Below are positions 1-10,665 of a stretch of 64,000 bases of DNA, piece by piece. The stretch is taken from positions 4,482,001 through 4,546,000 of the forward strand of contig WPIO01000006.1 of the NCBI GenBank assembly GCA_009760855.2. The letters are read 5' to 3'. Position 1 is the stretch's first letter, and each line of letters starts with the position of its first letter. The position numbers were made by a program, and so were the translations under genes. The notes beneath the pieces were generated by a model. It had not been told where the DNA came from, made no database searches, and worked only from the letters and a program-made list of their open reading frames with translations. Origin of the DNA: Cristatella mucedo (taxonomy: Eukaryota; Bryozoa; Phylactolaemata; Cristatellidae).

Positions 1-984
1 AATTTTATTATTTTTTGAAAATAACTCCTGTTAATTAATGGGAATTTTAGTAAAATACTTACAATCTCGGCATCATACGACTGCGACTTGTATCCCAACT
101 TGTTGAACCTTGGTAGATCGAGATACACGAGTGAAGTTTGTTGAGCGCATTTTTGCAACTTGTATACAGCTTTATTATTGTACGTTCTTCCTTGTAAAAT
201 CCGTTACTCGGCTAATACGTATCGGAGGAAAGTTTGAAATTCAAGTTCGGTTCTACTTGTTTTATACGACTCTAGAAAAGATTTCGGTTGGATACATGTT
301 GCTGTGCACGTTATCAAACGTCCTGGAGCTTCCTTTTCCGTAATCGTTGACGTACAGCCAAATACATCAAATCCATTCACCTTGACCTCTGTCGGATGAA
401 GCAAGTGCCTTACCAATTCCGCCAAACAAGGGTCTCAGTAAGGAAACAGCAGCAGTCATCCTCATAGGGGCTAGGAGTTAAGATGAAAACAACCAGGACT
501 TTACTGCTTAACGTTTTGATTTTTCTTAACATAACCCTTGGGGTAAATAAATATCAGCTACCGAGGAGATTATGAAGAACGACAAATTTTATTCGATTGT
601 CTTAATTTCTAACAGCAGTCTGTCTGACGAACGTGGCATTTGTAGACGTGTGCATTAATGTATCTCCCTTTGCAACTCCACAATACCACAATTACTGTCG
701 GTGTTACCCGAAACCTTTACGCGTCTGCAACTCCATGCAACGTTAGTTTGTCCGTACCTTATATGATCATTTATTTTTAAGTTTCAACGATGTATCAAGT
801 TTCAGTCGTTCTGTTTGCGAAAATAGCCGATATTTCCTCGCTTCGTCGAAGATTTCGTTGCTATTGGGAACACCTCTCGGAAGTTGTCAAAGTTGCCTTG
901 GACAGCTTCGTGTACACTTGGTAGAAACGTTGACCAAGACTGTCAAATGTTGAGTTGACCATGGCTGACTAACGTGATCACCCA
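1..984. other. No gene seen; AT-rich flank of satellite
   Basis: I see no coding exon, known repeat or RNA gene here. Short open frames exist on both strands but none resembles a known domain. The sequence becomes recognisable satellite at about 985, where the first partial 341-bp monomer begins. Confidence 0.5.
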
Positions 985-3900
985 GCTGGTCTAGCGAGCT
1001 GATTCTAATGCTGCACACCATGCATCTGGTCTCGTTTGATTTATGGGCCGCTTTACCGTTCTCGTCTCTAAAGCATCTACTTACCAAAACCAGACACGTG
1101 GCATCTTCAGCAGCTGATGCCATTGTTCCAAATTCTTTGGTTGGTCACTGGTTTGGGATAAGAATGTGAAGCCAGAGATGTCTTGAACGGTGAAGAACTT
1201 GCCTTCCCACTGTGTTCAGCGTTTCAGAGCCGAGCCCGTCACGACCGAGTGTGTGTGGCTTCTTTTGCGAGCCACTATTGTTTTCTTAGCACTCTTACAT
1301 AGCTTCCGAGTGAGTCATGAACGGTGCTGGTCGAGTGAGCTGAATCTAATGCTGCACACCATGCATTTGGTCTCGTTTGATTCATGGGCCGCTTTACCGT
1401 TCTTGTCTCTACAACATTTACTTACCAAAACCGGACACGTGGCATCTTCAGCAGCTGATGCAATTGTTGGAATCTCTTTGGTTGGTCACTGGTTTGGGAT
1501 AAGAATGTGAAGCCAGAGATGTCTTGAACGGTGGAGAACTTGCCTTCCCACTGTGTTCAGCGTTTCGGTGCCGAGCCCGTCACGACCGAGTGTGTGTGGC
1601 TTCTTTTGCGAGCCACTATTGTTTTCTTAGCACTCTTACATAGCTTCCGAGTGAGTCATGAACGGCGCTGGTCGAGTGAGCTGAATCTAATGCTGCACAT
1701 CATGCATCTGGTCTCGTTTGATTTATGGGCCGCTTTACCGTTCTCGTCTCTAAAGCATCTACTTACCAAAACCAGACACGTGGCATCTTCAGCAGCTGAT
1801 GCAATTGTTGGAATCTCTTTGGTTGGTCACTGGTTTGGGATAAGAATGTGAAGCTAGAAATGTCTTAAACGGTAAAGGACCTGCCTCCCCACTGTGTTCA
1901 GCGTTTCAGTGCCGAGCCCTTCACGACCGAGTGTGTGTGGCTTCTTTTGCGAGCCATCATTGTTTTCTTAGCACTCTCACATAGCTTCTGCATGAGTCAT
2001 GAACGGTGCTGGTCGAGTGAGCTGAATCTAATGCTGCACACCATGCATCTGGTCTCGTCTGATTTATGGGCCGCTTTACCGTTCTCGTCTCTAAAGCATC
2101 TACTTACCAAAACCAGACACGTGGCATCTTCAGCAGCTGATGCCATTGTTCCAAATTCTTTGGTTGGTCACTGGTTTGGGATAAGAATGTGAAGCCAGAG
2201 ATGTCTTGAACGGTGAAGAACTTGCCTTCCCACTGTGTTCAGCGTTTCAGTGCCGAGCCCGTCACGACCGAGTGTGTGTGGCTTCTTTTGCGAGCCACTA
2301 TTGTTTTCTTAGCACTCTTACATAGCTTCCGAGTGAGTCATGAACGGTGCTGGTCGAGTGAGCTGAATCTAATGCTGCACACCATGCATCTGGTCTCGTC
2401 TGATTTATGGGCCGCTTTACCGTTCTCGTCTCTACAACATTTACTTACCAAAACCAGACACGTGGCATCTTCAGCAGCTGATGCCATTGTTCCGAATTCT
2501 TTGGTTGGTCACTGGTTTGGGATAAGAATGTGAAGCCAGAGATGTCTTGAACGGTGAAGAACTTGCCTTCCCACTGTGTTCAGCGTTTCAGTGCCGAGCC
2601 AGTCACGACCGAGTGTGTGTGGCTTCTTTTGCGAGCCTCTATTGTTTTCTTAGCACTCTTACATAGCTCCCGAGTGAGTCATGAACGGTGCTGGTCGAGT
2701 GAGCTGAATCTAATGCTGCACACCATGCATCTGGTCTCGTTTGATTCATGGGCCGCTTTACCGTTCTCGTCTCTACAACATTTACTTACCAAAACCGGAC
2801 ACGTGGCATCTTCAGCAGCTGATGCAATTGTTGGAATCTCTTTGGTTGGTCACTGGTTTGGGATAAGAATGTGAAGCCAGAGATGTCTTGAACGGTGAAG
2901 AACTTGCCTTCCCACTGTGTTCAGCGTTTCGGTGCCGAGCCCGTCACGACCGAGTGTGTGTGGCTTCTTTTGCGAGCCACTATTGTTTTCTTAGCACTCT
3001 TACATAGCTTCCGAGTGAGTCATGAACGGTGCTGGTCGAGTGAGCTGAATCTAATGCTGCACACCATGCATCTGGTCTCGTTTGATTTATGGGCCGCTTT
3101 ACCGTTCTCGTCTCTAAAGCATCTACTTACCAAAACCAGACACGTGGCATCTTCAGCAGCTGATGCAATTGTTGGAATCTCTTTGGTTGGTCACTGGTTT
3201 GGGATAAGAATGTGAAGCTAGAAATGTCTTAAACGGTAAAGGACCTGCCTCCCCACTGTGTTCAGCGTTTCTGTGCCGAGCCCTTCACGACCGAGTGTGT
3301 GTGGCTTCTTTTGCGAGCCATCATGGTTTTCTTAGCACTCTCACATAGCTTCTGCATGATTCATGAACGGTGCTGGTCGAGTGAGCTGAATCTAATGCTG
3401 CACACCATGCATCTGGTCTCGTCTGATTTATGGGCCGCTTTACCGTTCTCGTCTCTACAACATTTACTTACCGAAACCAGACATGTGGCATCTTCAGCAG
3501 CTGATGCCATTGTTCCGAATTCTTTGGTTGGTCACTGGTTTGGGATAAGAATGTGAAGCCAGAGATGTCTTGAACGGTGAAGAACTTGCCTTCCCACTGT
3601 GTGCAGCGTTTCAGTGCCGAGCCCTTCACGACCGAGTGTATGAGGCTTCATTCGCGAGCCACTATTGTTTTCTTAGCACTCCAACATTGCGTCGGAGTGA
3701 GTCTCTAACGGTGAAGGACTTGCTTCTCCATTGTATGCAGTGTTTAACTATCGAACCTGTCACGACCGAGTGTGTGAGGCTTCATTCGCGAGCAACTATT
3801 CTTTTCTTAGCACTCACACATTGCTTCGGAGTGAGTCTTAAACCGTGAAGAACTTGCGTTTCCATTGTGGGCAGCGTTTTAATACAGAACTCGTCACGAC

Positions 3901-4015
3901 TAACCGTCTTTGGCGAGCCATCCTTGTTTTCCTGGCACTCTCACACTGCTTCGTAGTGAGTCTTGAAAGAAGGAGAACTAGCTTGCTTTCGCGAGCCTTT
4001 CTTGTTTTCCTCCCA
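985..4015 (+). repeat. 341-bp satellite array with 4-monomer higher-order repeat
   Basis: Monomer starts recur exactly every 341 bases at 1190, 1531, 1872, 2213, 2554, 2895, 3236 and 3577, after a partial first monomer from about 985. Variants recur every four monomers (1364 bp). The 1872 and 3236 units share GTAAAGGACCTGCC in place of GTGAAGAACTTGCC. The 1190 and 2554 units share TTCATGGG with ACCGGACACG. The 1531 and 2895 units both run into GAAGCTAGAAATGTC. From 3577 the repeat shortens to 134-bp units (3577, 3711, 3845) that keep only the first part of the monomer, then decays by about 4015. Each monomer holds a 106-codon or shorter open frame, but 341 is not a multiple of three and no protein feature is seen, so I do not call genes. 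Confidence 0.95.
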
Positions 4016-4425
4016 GTTGCAAGCTTCTTCAGTGTGGTCCTGTGGTTCGACGCTTATTCAGTCGTAACCATCGAAGATGTCTCGGACCTAGATTATATGT
4101 GTGTCCCATGCATCGCTTTGTCGAGGACATATGATCTGTCTAGTCCTTCTTGGTCGATCCCCTCGTGTGCTTACTGGCCAATTGCCAGTCATTGAAACAG
4201 CTTAATTTGGGCACTGGTGTCATCGGTGATTTCCTTATTAGCTGCGGTTTGCTGCCTGTGCAGACGAGTGCACGCGCTGGTGGCAAGGAACACTGCTAAT
4301 GCGATTGCTAGCTTAGCCTTTGCTTTGAGCTGGCTAATGCTTCGCTCAAAGCTGTGCGAATTTAATCCCTTGTCTGAGATTCTGGCTTGATTTGTTTGAC
4401 CCTTGCCGGGAGTTCGACTTCACTA

Positions 4426-5120
4426 AGAGGCTGTGATGGCCACTATGATACCTTAATCGCTGTAAAAATGCGCTGGCTGAATTTGCTGAATTAGCAAACC
4501 TTTATGTTGATCCGTTATGGTACGCGTCAATTTTCGTGCTGCCATATGAGTTTCAAGCAACTTTTTGTGTGATTATTGCATTCGTAAATAGTGATTCTGA
4601 TAGCGTTCTCATCTGCATAAGGTTTTCAAGATGTTTTTCTATCAAATGCTGTTGACAGCACACAGCAGGCGAATGTGTCCTGTTGGTGGAGTCAGTGACG
4701 GAGGATGAGAACTTGCTAATTCTTCCGCCGAGCTGATTTTGTCCAGGGATTAAGGTGCTCGCCCCAACTAAGGTCTGGCTGAGGTCATGGCTTTGAGCCC
4801 CGAGGCATTTGTGAAGCGCCCGAATAGAGATTAAGTTCTCTTGGGGTGCTGTACATATGAATTATATTCTGATTTAAAAAGACGACGTTACTCCTTCGTA
4901 AGCGTTTACAGCTATCGTGAACGTCAATGGTGGAATGCGAATATGTTATCTTTAAGGTCCCCTTAGCTGTTTTACTGAGCACGGGTTTTTTGCTGCTTAT
5001 GTAAACATTATTTTGTACCTGTAAAATAGCCCCTATACATAGTTCATATCAAGGATTGCCTTCCTGTTTCTTAAGTTTGCTTGCATACGAAGGTTGTTTA
5101 TTCAACTCGTACATCACAAG
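4426..5120 (+). repeat. Dispersed repeat R1, copy 1 (interrupted by insert with SINE)
   Basis: The start (GAGGCTGTGATGGCCACTAT at about 4428) and the end (TTTTGTACCTG to about 5110) match 5988-6235 closely. Copy 2 joins the two parts directly, whereas copy 1 carries about 430 extra bases between roughly 4575 and 5003. The extra block includes the tRNA-like SINE at 4727-4872. Family unknown. Confidence 0.7.
4727..4872 (+). mobile_element. tRNA-derived SINE, family S2 (LINE-type 3' tail)
   Basis: The head is tRNA-like: a decayed A-box region, then GTGCTCGCC, then a box-B-like GCTTTGAGCCCC. It runs into AAGCGCCCGAATAGAGATTAAGTTCTCTTGGGGTGCT and ends AT-rich near GAATTATATT. The same head and tail recur in reverse orientation at 52100-52255, which is better preserved. 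The tail matches the 3' terminal hairpin region of LINE family A, so it was probably mobilised by that LINE's reverse transcriptase. Confidence 0.7.
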
Positions 5121-5151
5121 CAAGCGATGTTCACTTAGCAAGTTGTTATAA

Positions 5152-5208
5152 ATAAATAAATAAATATATATATATATATATATACAACAACGTGCTAAGT
5201 GCCCTTCT

Positions 5209-5275
<67 letters not shown>

Positions 5276-5279
5276 GCAT
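5152..5279. repeat. (AT)n / ATAC microsatellite
   Basis: The tract begins as AAAT units and becomes alternating AT with regular ATAC interruptions. It is split by about 35 bases of unique sequence near 5186-5212. Confidence 0.95.
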
Positions 5280-5987
5280 ACTAATAAGTTCTGGCCAGAG
5301 TCGGTCCGTCACACACCGTCGCCAAAGTTTCGAGTCACCAAAGTTTCGAGCCACCTCGCTAGGGTTCATGCTCTGGCTAAAGCAGAATCGCCCGATCGCA
5401 GCTGTTCTGCCCTTCTGGGAAAATGGCCGTTCAGCTTGTTTTCGCTTGGCTAGTTGTGAGACAGCAGAATCTAATTAAACATTTCCAGTTGCGGCTGCGG
5501 AAGGCTGGAATTATTTGATGTGCCCTACTGAAGAGGAAAATCTGGAGACTGAAGGGCTAGAGAAAAAGAGTTCTGACCTTCCGATTTAAGGTGATGCGAA
5601 GATTCGAAGTTCCCATTAAATAACATTTAATTGTGCAATTTCCTTGAAGCACGAGTCCGCACGAGTCGGCGGCGCCGGTAATTTCTGCCGCCTTGTGAGC
5701 GACTCCAGCCACTGTGGCAACGGCTCGGAACCAAACAGCTGCTAGTGAACCGTAAGCAAATTGCAAAGGACCCAGGGCTTAAGTAGCATGCTGATACCTG
5801 ATTGGCTGTACTCGGGAAGCTCGGCCAAGCCGCACAGCAGCCTATCATTGCCTTTGAGGCGGTTCTGGAAGGGCTTGAACGATTCGCAGCTTAAAGCACA
5901 TGCAGCCTGGACCTGACTCGATACGTTTGACTCACGTCGTCAGTTTGAGTCGTGCAAGTGGCTGTCCTTTAGTATAGCCACTTGCAA

Positions 5988-6235
5988 GAGGCTGTGATGG
6001 CCACTATGACACCTTAATCGCTGTACAAATGCGACTGCTGAATAAGCAAACCGTTATATTTATTTTTCATGGGACACTTGAATTCTAGTGCTGCCATAGG
6101 AATATTGAGCTACTTGTATGTGAAACATGGGCACTTTTTTGTACCTGCAATAATAGCCCCTATATGTTTTTTATATCAAGAATTACCTACCCGTGTTTCA
6201 AGTTTGCAGCCTGACTACTTTATTGTATTCTCATT
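5988..6235 (+). repeat. Dispersed repeat R1, copy 2 (uninterrupted)
   Basis: This copy matches both ends of copy 1 (4426-5120): GAGGCTGTGATGGCCACTAT near the start and TTTTGTACCTGCAATAATAG, then TATATCAAGAATTACCT further on. It lacks the central insert and so acts as an empty-site reference. No coding sequence is recognised. Confidence 0.65.
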
Positions 6236-7921
6236 TCCAGGTTTCTATATATCTATATATATTCATTCCAGTTGCAGTCCGAAAGAATTTTTCTGTGCCA
6301 GAAAAATAACAGAGGCCTTTTTCAAGTGCAGTCTCAAGCCGACCGAAGCTTTACTAAGGAAATCAAGGAACTAGCTAATGCTTTAATTGTACATCGCAAG
6401 TGCGATCACAATGTCCCCCACGATGACTTAAGAGGCATGCAGCTGTCGGAAGCAGCTGCATCGATTATTGACCGCTTGCCCGTCCGCTTGATAGATTGTC
6501 ACCTCTTGTAGGCGTGCGGAATTGGGTTTTAACTTGGCTTCACTAGTGGACGAATTCCACTCGGGAAAACCGGTTGGCCTGTGGCAGTGACCTAATGTCC
6601 AAGAAAGGTCATGCAGATGCATTCTACGGCTTGCTGTCTGCTGGTCCGATGGATGCTATAACCCAAGAACAGACCCGAAAACCTGCGTAACTGGCTGGTC
6701 TGCTGACAATACGTCATCGTTTCATTATCAAAATATGAAATTAAAAGTACGTATAGAGCACCGAATTTGAGAGCATCGTTTGCATGGCAACCATAGGACC
6801 CGTTGCATGTTTTTAACGTTCTTGCCCCTGGCTAGGAGTAAGAGACATCCTGCTGTAAGGCTTTAGTCCATGAATAACATATCGCGAAAGAATAGAATAC
6901 CAGGATAGAACTGCTAGTCTACGACCCTGTGAAGAAAAGGGGTTTCCGAAAACTTCAAATGAGGGCACCTTACCTGTGCTAAGCTTGTACCTTTAAGAGG
7001 CTGACCAGGCTTCTGACTAGGTATACTTTATCTAGGGATATAGAATATTAAGGATTAATTAACAGACGAATATAAACACGTAGTCATATGGAGCTCGGAA
7101 TGGCGTGCTTTATTTTGATATCAACCCAACTATTAAAAATTGAGGTCTCAGTTTTTCTTGCTCCAAAAAAAATTAATACTGTATTTCACTGTTTCTTTGC
7201 ATTTGGGAATAGTTAACCATTCATTTATATTGTATTGAAGTGTAATGCTCGTTAAAAGCATGTCAGATAGTGGTGCTATGTATCAGGACTTGACTTTCCA
7301 AAGTTTTGAACGTTTACCTGCAGGTGCGATGATAGAAGAATACACGAATTCAGGATCTCCAACACAGAGTTTATTCAACAAAGAGTCAATTGCTGCCAGC
7401 ATGGACTAAAGTCATGTTCGGCTGCACTTTGAACACTGTGAAATTCTATCACCTGAAATAACCTTCAAACTTGCTAGCCCGAAAATGTAAATGACTTTGA
7501 TTCTTGTTATGCTGGATGACTTATGCTTCACCATTAGGTCCAGGAATATAATCATGCTCACGCCGATCAAGTCGGTTTCAGAAATGAAGGATCGTAATAG
7601 AGGTTGAGTTTAAAATGTTTTAATAAATATTTGTGAATTTGGAGTGTGGCATACCGGCTTTTCTATCTGTTTGTTACACGATTAATTTATATTAGCTGGC
7701 AATGCAGTAAAAGTTTCAGGACCCAACTGCCTCGACATATATTGTTACGAATGATAGTCAGAATGTGGCTTTGCTTGAACCTTTACAAAAACTAGCAAAG
7801 TCAGTAAGCATGCGAGGAGTATTTTAATGACACACCACCAGGCATTCACGAACTGTCATTCAACAATAGTTGGAGATACACGGCTAAGGTTCAGCCCAAC
7901 TAGATAGAAATAAATGAAATT
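6236..7921. other. No gene seen
   Basis: AT-rich unique-looking sequence with a short (TATA)n stretch near 6246. No supported exon, RNA gene or recognisable transposon. Confidence 0.4.
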
Positions 7922-8075
7922 AATTTGTATAGTGCCATTTAATAATTTAATCCCTATCCAGGCACTTGACATGTGCCCTTGGGAGGGTGGGCTTCAGCCC
8001 AGAACCTAGGTCATCAAATACATTTGCTTTGACTTCGTCCGGGCAAGCCCCTGAACTACAGTGCCAAACCAGCGA
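7922..8075 (-). mobile_element. Degenerate SINE, family S2
   Basis: Reading the minus strand gives a decayed tRNA-like head at the high-coordinate end. The S2/LINE-A type 3' tail follows; on the plus strand it reads AATTTAATCCCTATCCAGGC and then ACTTGACATGTGCC. It is close to 20550-20692, which shares the block GGTCATCAAATACATT. It is heavily mutated. Confidence 0.5.
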
Positions 8076-8164
8076 GACATTACATCATTTAGGAGCTGAG
8101 TTCTGGTTCTTGAACTGGATAATTGTGTACAACGTGAATAACAATTTAGCAGCTTAGTAGACTT

Positions 8165-9585
8165 GGCTTTAAATGTCTGTTGTAAATTATAGGCCATCTG
8201 CGCGAGGGTGCACAGTGCGCTTAGTCAGAGGTGCAAACTCGTCGAGCACGTCAGCTAGTGTAGTGTTGTAGCTATCTACCAATGATGGCAGATCAGAGAG
8301 AGAAGACTGAGCAGCATAAGCGAAGCAGATATTCTCACACAGACAGGATCGATGTCAAGGGTCTTGAGGTTTCGCGATTCACAGGTTATTTTAGAGAAGG
8401 AGGCGGGCACACACTGTAGATTGATTGATATCTGCACGCGATCAGATAAGCAGGATTTTGTAACGATTGGTGATGACAAAGTGCAGTTGTATGAGAAAAG
8501 CTGGTCAAGTGTGTGATGCTTGATGTGAGTAGGGCCATGCATATGAGCCACAAGAGACAGACAGTCAGTCAATGCACGAAATTAAGTGCTGAAGGATAGT
8601 ATATCAGCCAGATAATATACCAAAGTGAGCGTTGAAATCACCCATAACGAGGAAGGATCTATTTCTTGCACACAGAGTCGAAATGAGATCGGAGAAATCT
8701 GAGATAAAGGAGGATTTGGTACCTGGTGGGCGATACACTACTGCCACTATCGGTAGCTTGTTTTCGGGTGAGACCAGGACAATTGATTCAAAAGACTGTT
8801 TCGAGGGTACTGCAAATGGCTTGAAGTTGAATTTCGAGCGAACAATAACAGCAACTCCACCTCCAGTTTTCATTGATCTAGGGGTCTAAAAGAATGAGAA
8901 ACCAGTTGGGGTATCTTCTTTAATTGTCGGGTAGTTTATCGATTTCAGCCAAGTTTCAGTCAGGGTGAGCAGGTCGATACCATTTTCAGAAATAAGATCG
9001 CTTATTACCAGAGGTTTATGGCACATTGAGCGAGTATTCCAAAGGCAAGCGTTAAGTCGGGCTGGTGTAGTTATAACAGGCCTGATGACCTCTAAGTTAG
9101 AGAGATACTCAGTGACGCCTGTGGGGGAGCGTGCTGAGCTGTTCGAGATAATTCTTGCAATACCAAACGAGCGGCGTCTCAGCTCGCAGTTCCCGCCCAA
9201 CGAGCGGCGTTCGAGCGGGCGGTTCCGGCGACCGCGACGGCTTCGCGGTACTTTTTTTTGTTAATGCTTAGTTCACGAATCTTAGCCACAGCATTTATAT
9301 CTAGGAATGCATTTTATCTACGACGACGAAAATATAACAGCTGCTGACGATCATAACTAGCATGCAGGTTACTAGCCGCCGGAGTAGCTAGAGCAGCCAC
9401 CGGCGGGGGAGACCCAGCAGCCCGAAGCGATAAGCGTTTAGATATTCATAGGCACGTAATTTCTTACGCACTAGTGTCAAATAACAATCAGAATAACTTT
9501 AAACAGTTCTTAGCTGTATCATTTCCGTATACGACGTGCACAAGAACTTCGGTTTTCGGAGGAATTCTGCAACAAAAAGGAACGC
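8165..9585 (-). mobile_element. LINE family A, 5' part (5' UTR plus endonuclease)
   Basis: This is the 5' end of a CR1/L2-like non-LTR retrotransposon. Its untranslated leader (about 9260-9585) aligns base by base with the leader of the plus-strand copy at 29785-30290, including the block around ATCTAAACGCTTATCGCTTC. Downstream come the endonuclease frames, stopping near 8165 at a point matching the segment between EN and RT. No RT or 3' end follows, so this is not an ordinary 5' truncation; a deletion or rearrangement removed the 3' half. Confidence 0.85.
8276..9200 (-). pseudogene. Broken AP-type endonuclease of LINE A
   Basis: An exonuclease-endonuclease-phosphatase type domain split over three frames. 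Motifs in order are LNACLWNTRS (strand 1), LTLTETWLK (metal-binding glutamate), GGGVAVIVRSK, VVYRPPG, VMGDFNAHF and HTLDQLFSYN. In active LINEs this domain nicks target DNA to prime reverse transcription. The breaks lie between 8886-9200 and 8604-8873, and between 8604 and 8572. The catalytic E and the GDFN motif are still present, but no continuous protein can be made. Confidence 0.85.
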
Positions 9586-10559
9586 ACAAGAGAGCGCTCC
9601 GTAGCCTCCTAGACGCCATTAACGTTGTCAACTCCTTTCGACTGAGGGATCGGTCGGCCTCCGAAGCTCCAGAAGAAGTAGAAGCTGCGTCTCGGCCAGC
9701 TGCAGCATCCAGTTAGGCTCGATTGTCATGTCGCTCGAATTTTGGCCGTATTCTGCATTAAACTTCTCAAAATGCACACAGTAAGCACGGAGAACACTGT
9801 CACAATCGGACCATCTGTTTCCCTTGAAAAGGTTTTGCAAAGATTGCGTGTAGCGAGCTGTTCGATGACGAGAAAAATACACGATAGATATGTAATCTGT
9901 GGCGTAGCAAATGCATCCCATGAAAAATAAATAGCCTAAGTTAGGGTTACGATAAATAATCGCTTGGAAAAACAGCAATAGAATAAATTTGCCACTAAGG
10001 CAATATCGGAGTCATTAAGAATTCTTTTCGTGGGTCTAAGGAGTATCGTATAGGCTCGTTCGGATAACCAACTGGTGAAAGTGCAGCACACGTCAGCACA
10101 CAAAGGGGGCATCTCATAGTGTCGATAGTTGGATTTCTCATGTACAACTGCGTAACAAAACCGACACGAACCAGGCTACTGTTAGAGCATGCATTTGCCA
10201 AATATAGCGTACAGCTGCGACGGTTTTTACTTTAGAAGAAAGTCGACTTTCAGATTACCACGAGAATACATATATAAGCGCGTCGACTTTAAGTTACTAG
10301 CTATTAGCAGCTATCGCTCTGCGAAAATTTGTCTATATTGAGCTAATCTGGGATTGGTTAAGGAGACACTTTAGCGCCAACGTACAGGTAACTTATGTGC
10401 ATTTTGCGTGTCTGGACTTTGATCCGAGATTCAAGTGCACCTATAAAAGCTTAATTTGACTCAGCTAGGATTAATTTAAGTGTTCTCTTACGCCAGGTGA
10501 TGAAGTTTCGATTTTGAATGAGTATAAGCTTAAGCCTAGTTGTCAGACTTTTTCTTTTT
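9586..10559. other. No supported gene
   Basis: A 116-codon minus-strand open frame (9628-9978) has no recognisable domain and is left uncalled. The rest looks like unique sequence. Confidence 0.35.
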
Positions 10560-10665
10560 GCATGGCGTCTGTAAATCATAGAGCATCTGGGCGATGAAGC
10601 ACAATACGCTTAGACTGTTCAGAAAACTCATGCATACTATCAGATAGCTTCGTGTTTCAGCAGTC
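10560..10665 (-). mobile_element. LINE family A, small internal fragment
   Basis: The block from about 10565 (GTAAATCATAGAGCATCTGG onward) matches the segment just downstream of the endonuclease in copies at 8185-8270 and 50810-50890. It is strongly diverged. Confidence 0.5.

Noticed and set aside
1190-3556. Tandem 85-106 residue open frames starting every 341 bp
   Set aside because: They are identical by-products of the satellite. 341 is not a multiple of three, they begin with GTG rather than ATG, and no domain is visible.
9628-9978. 116-codon minus-strand frame, some resemblance to a Gag or ORF1 protein
   Set aside because: It lies upstream of the LINE 5' end, and the full-length copy has no such sequence in that place. 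No motif is diagnostic.
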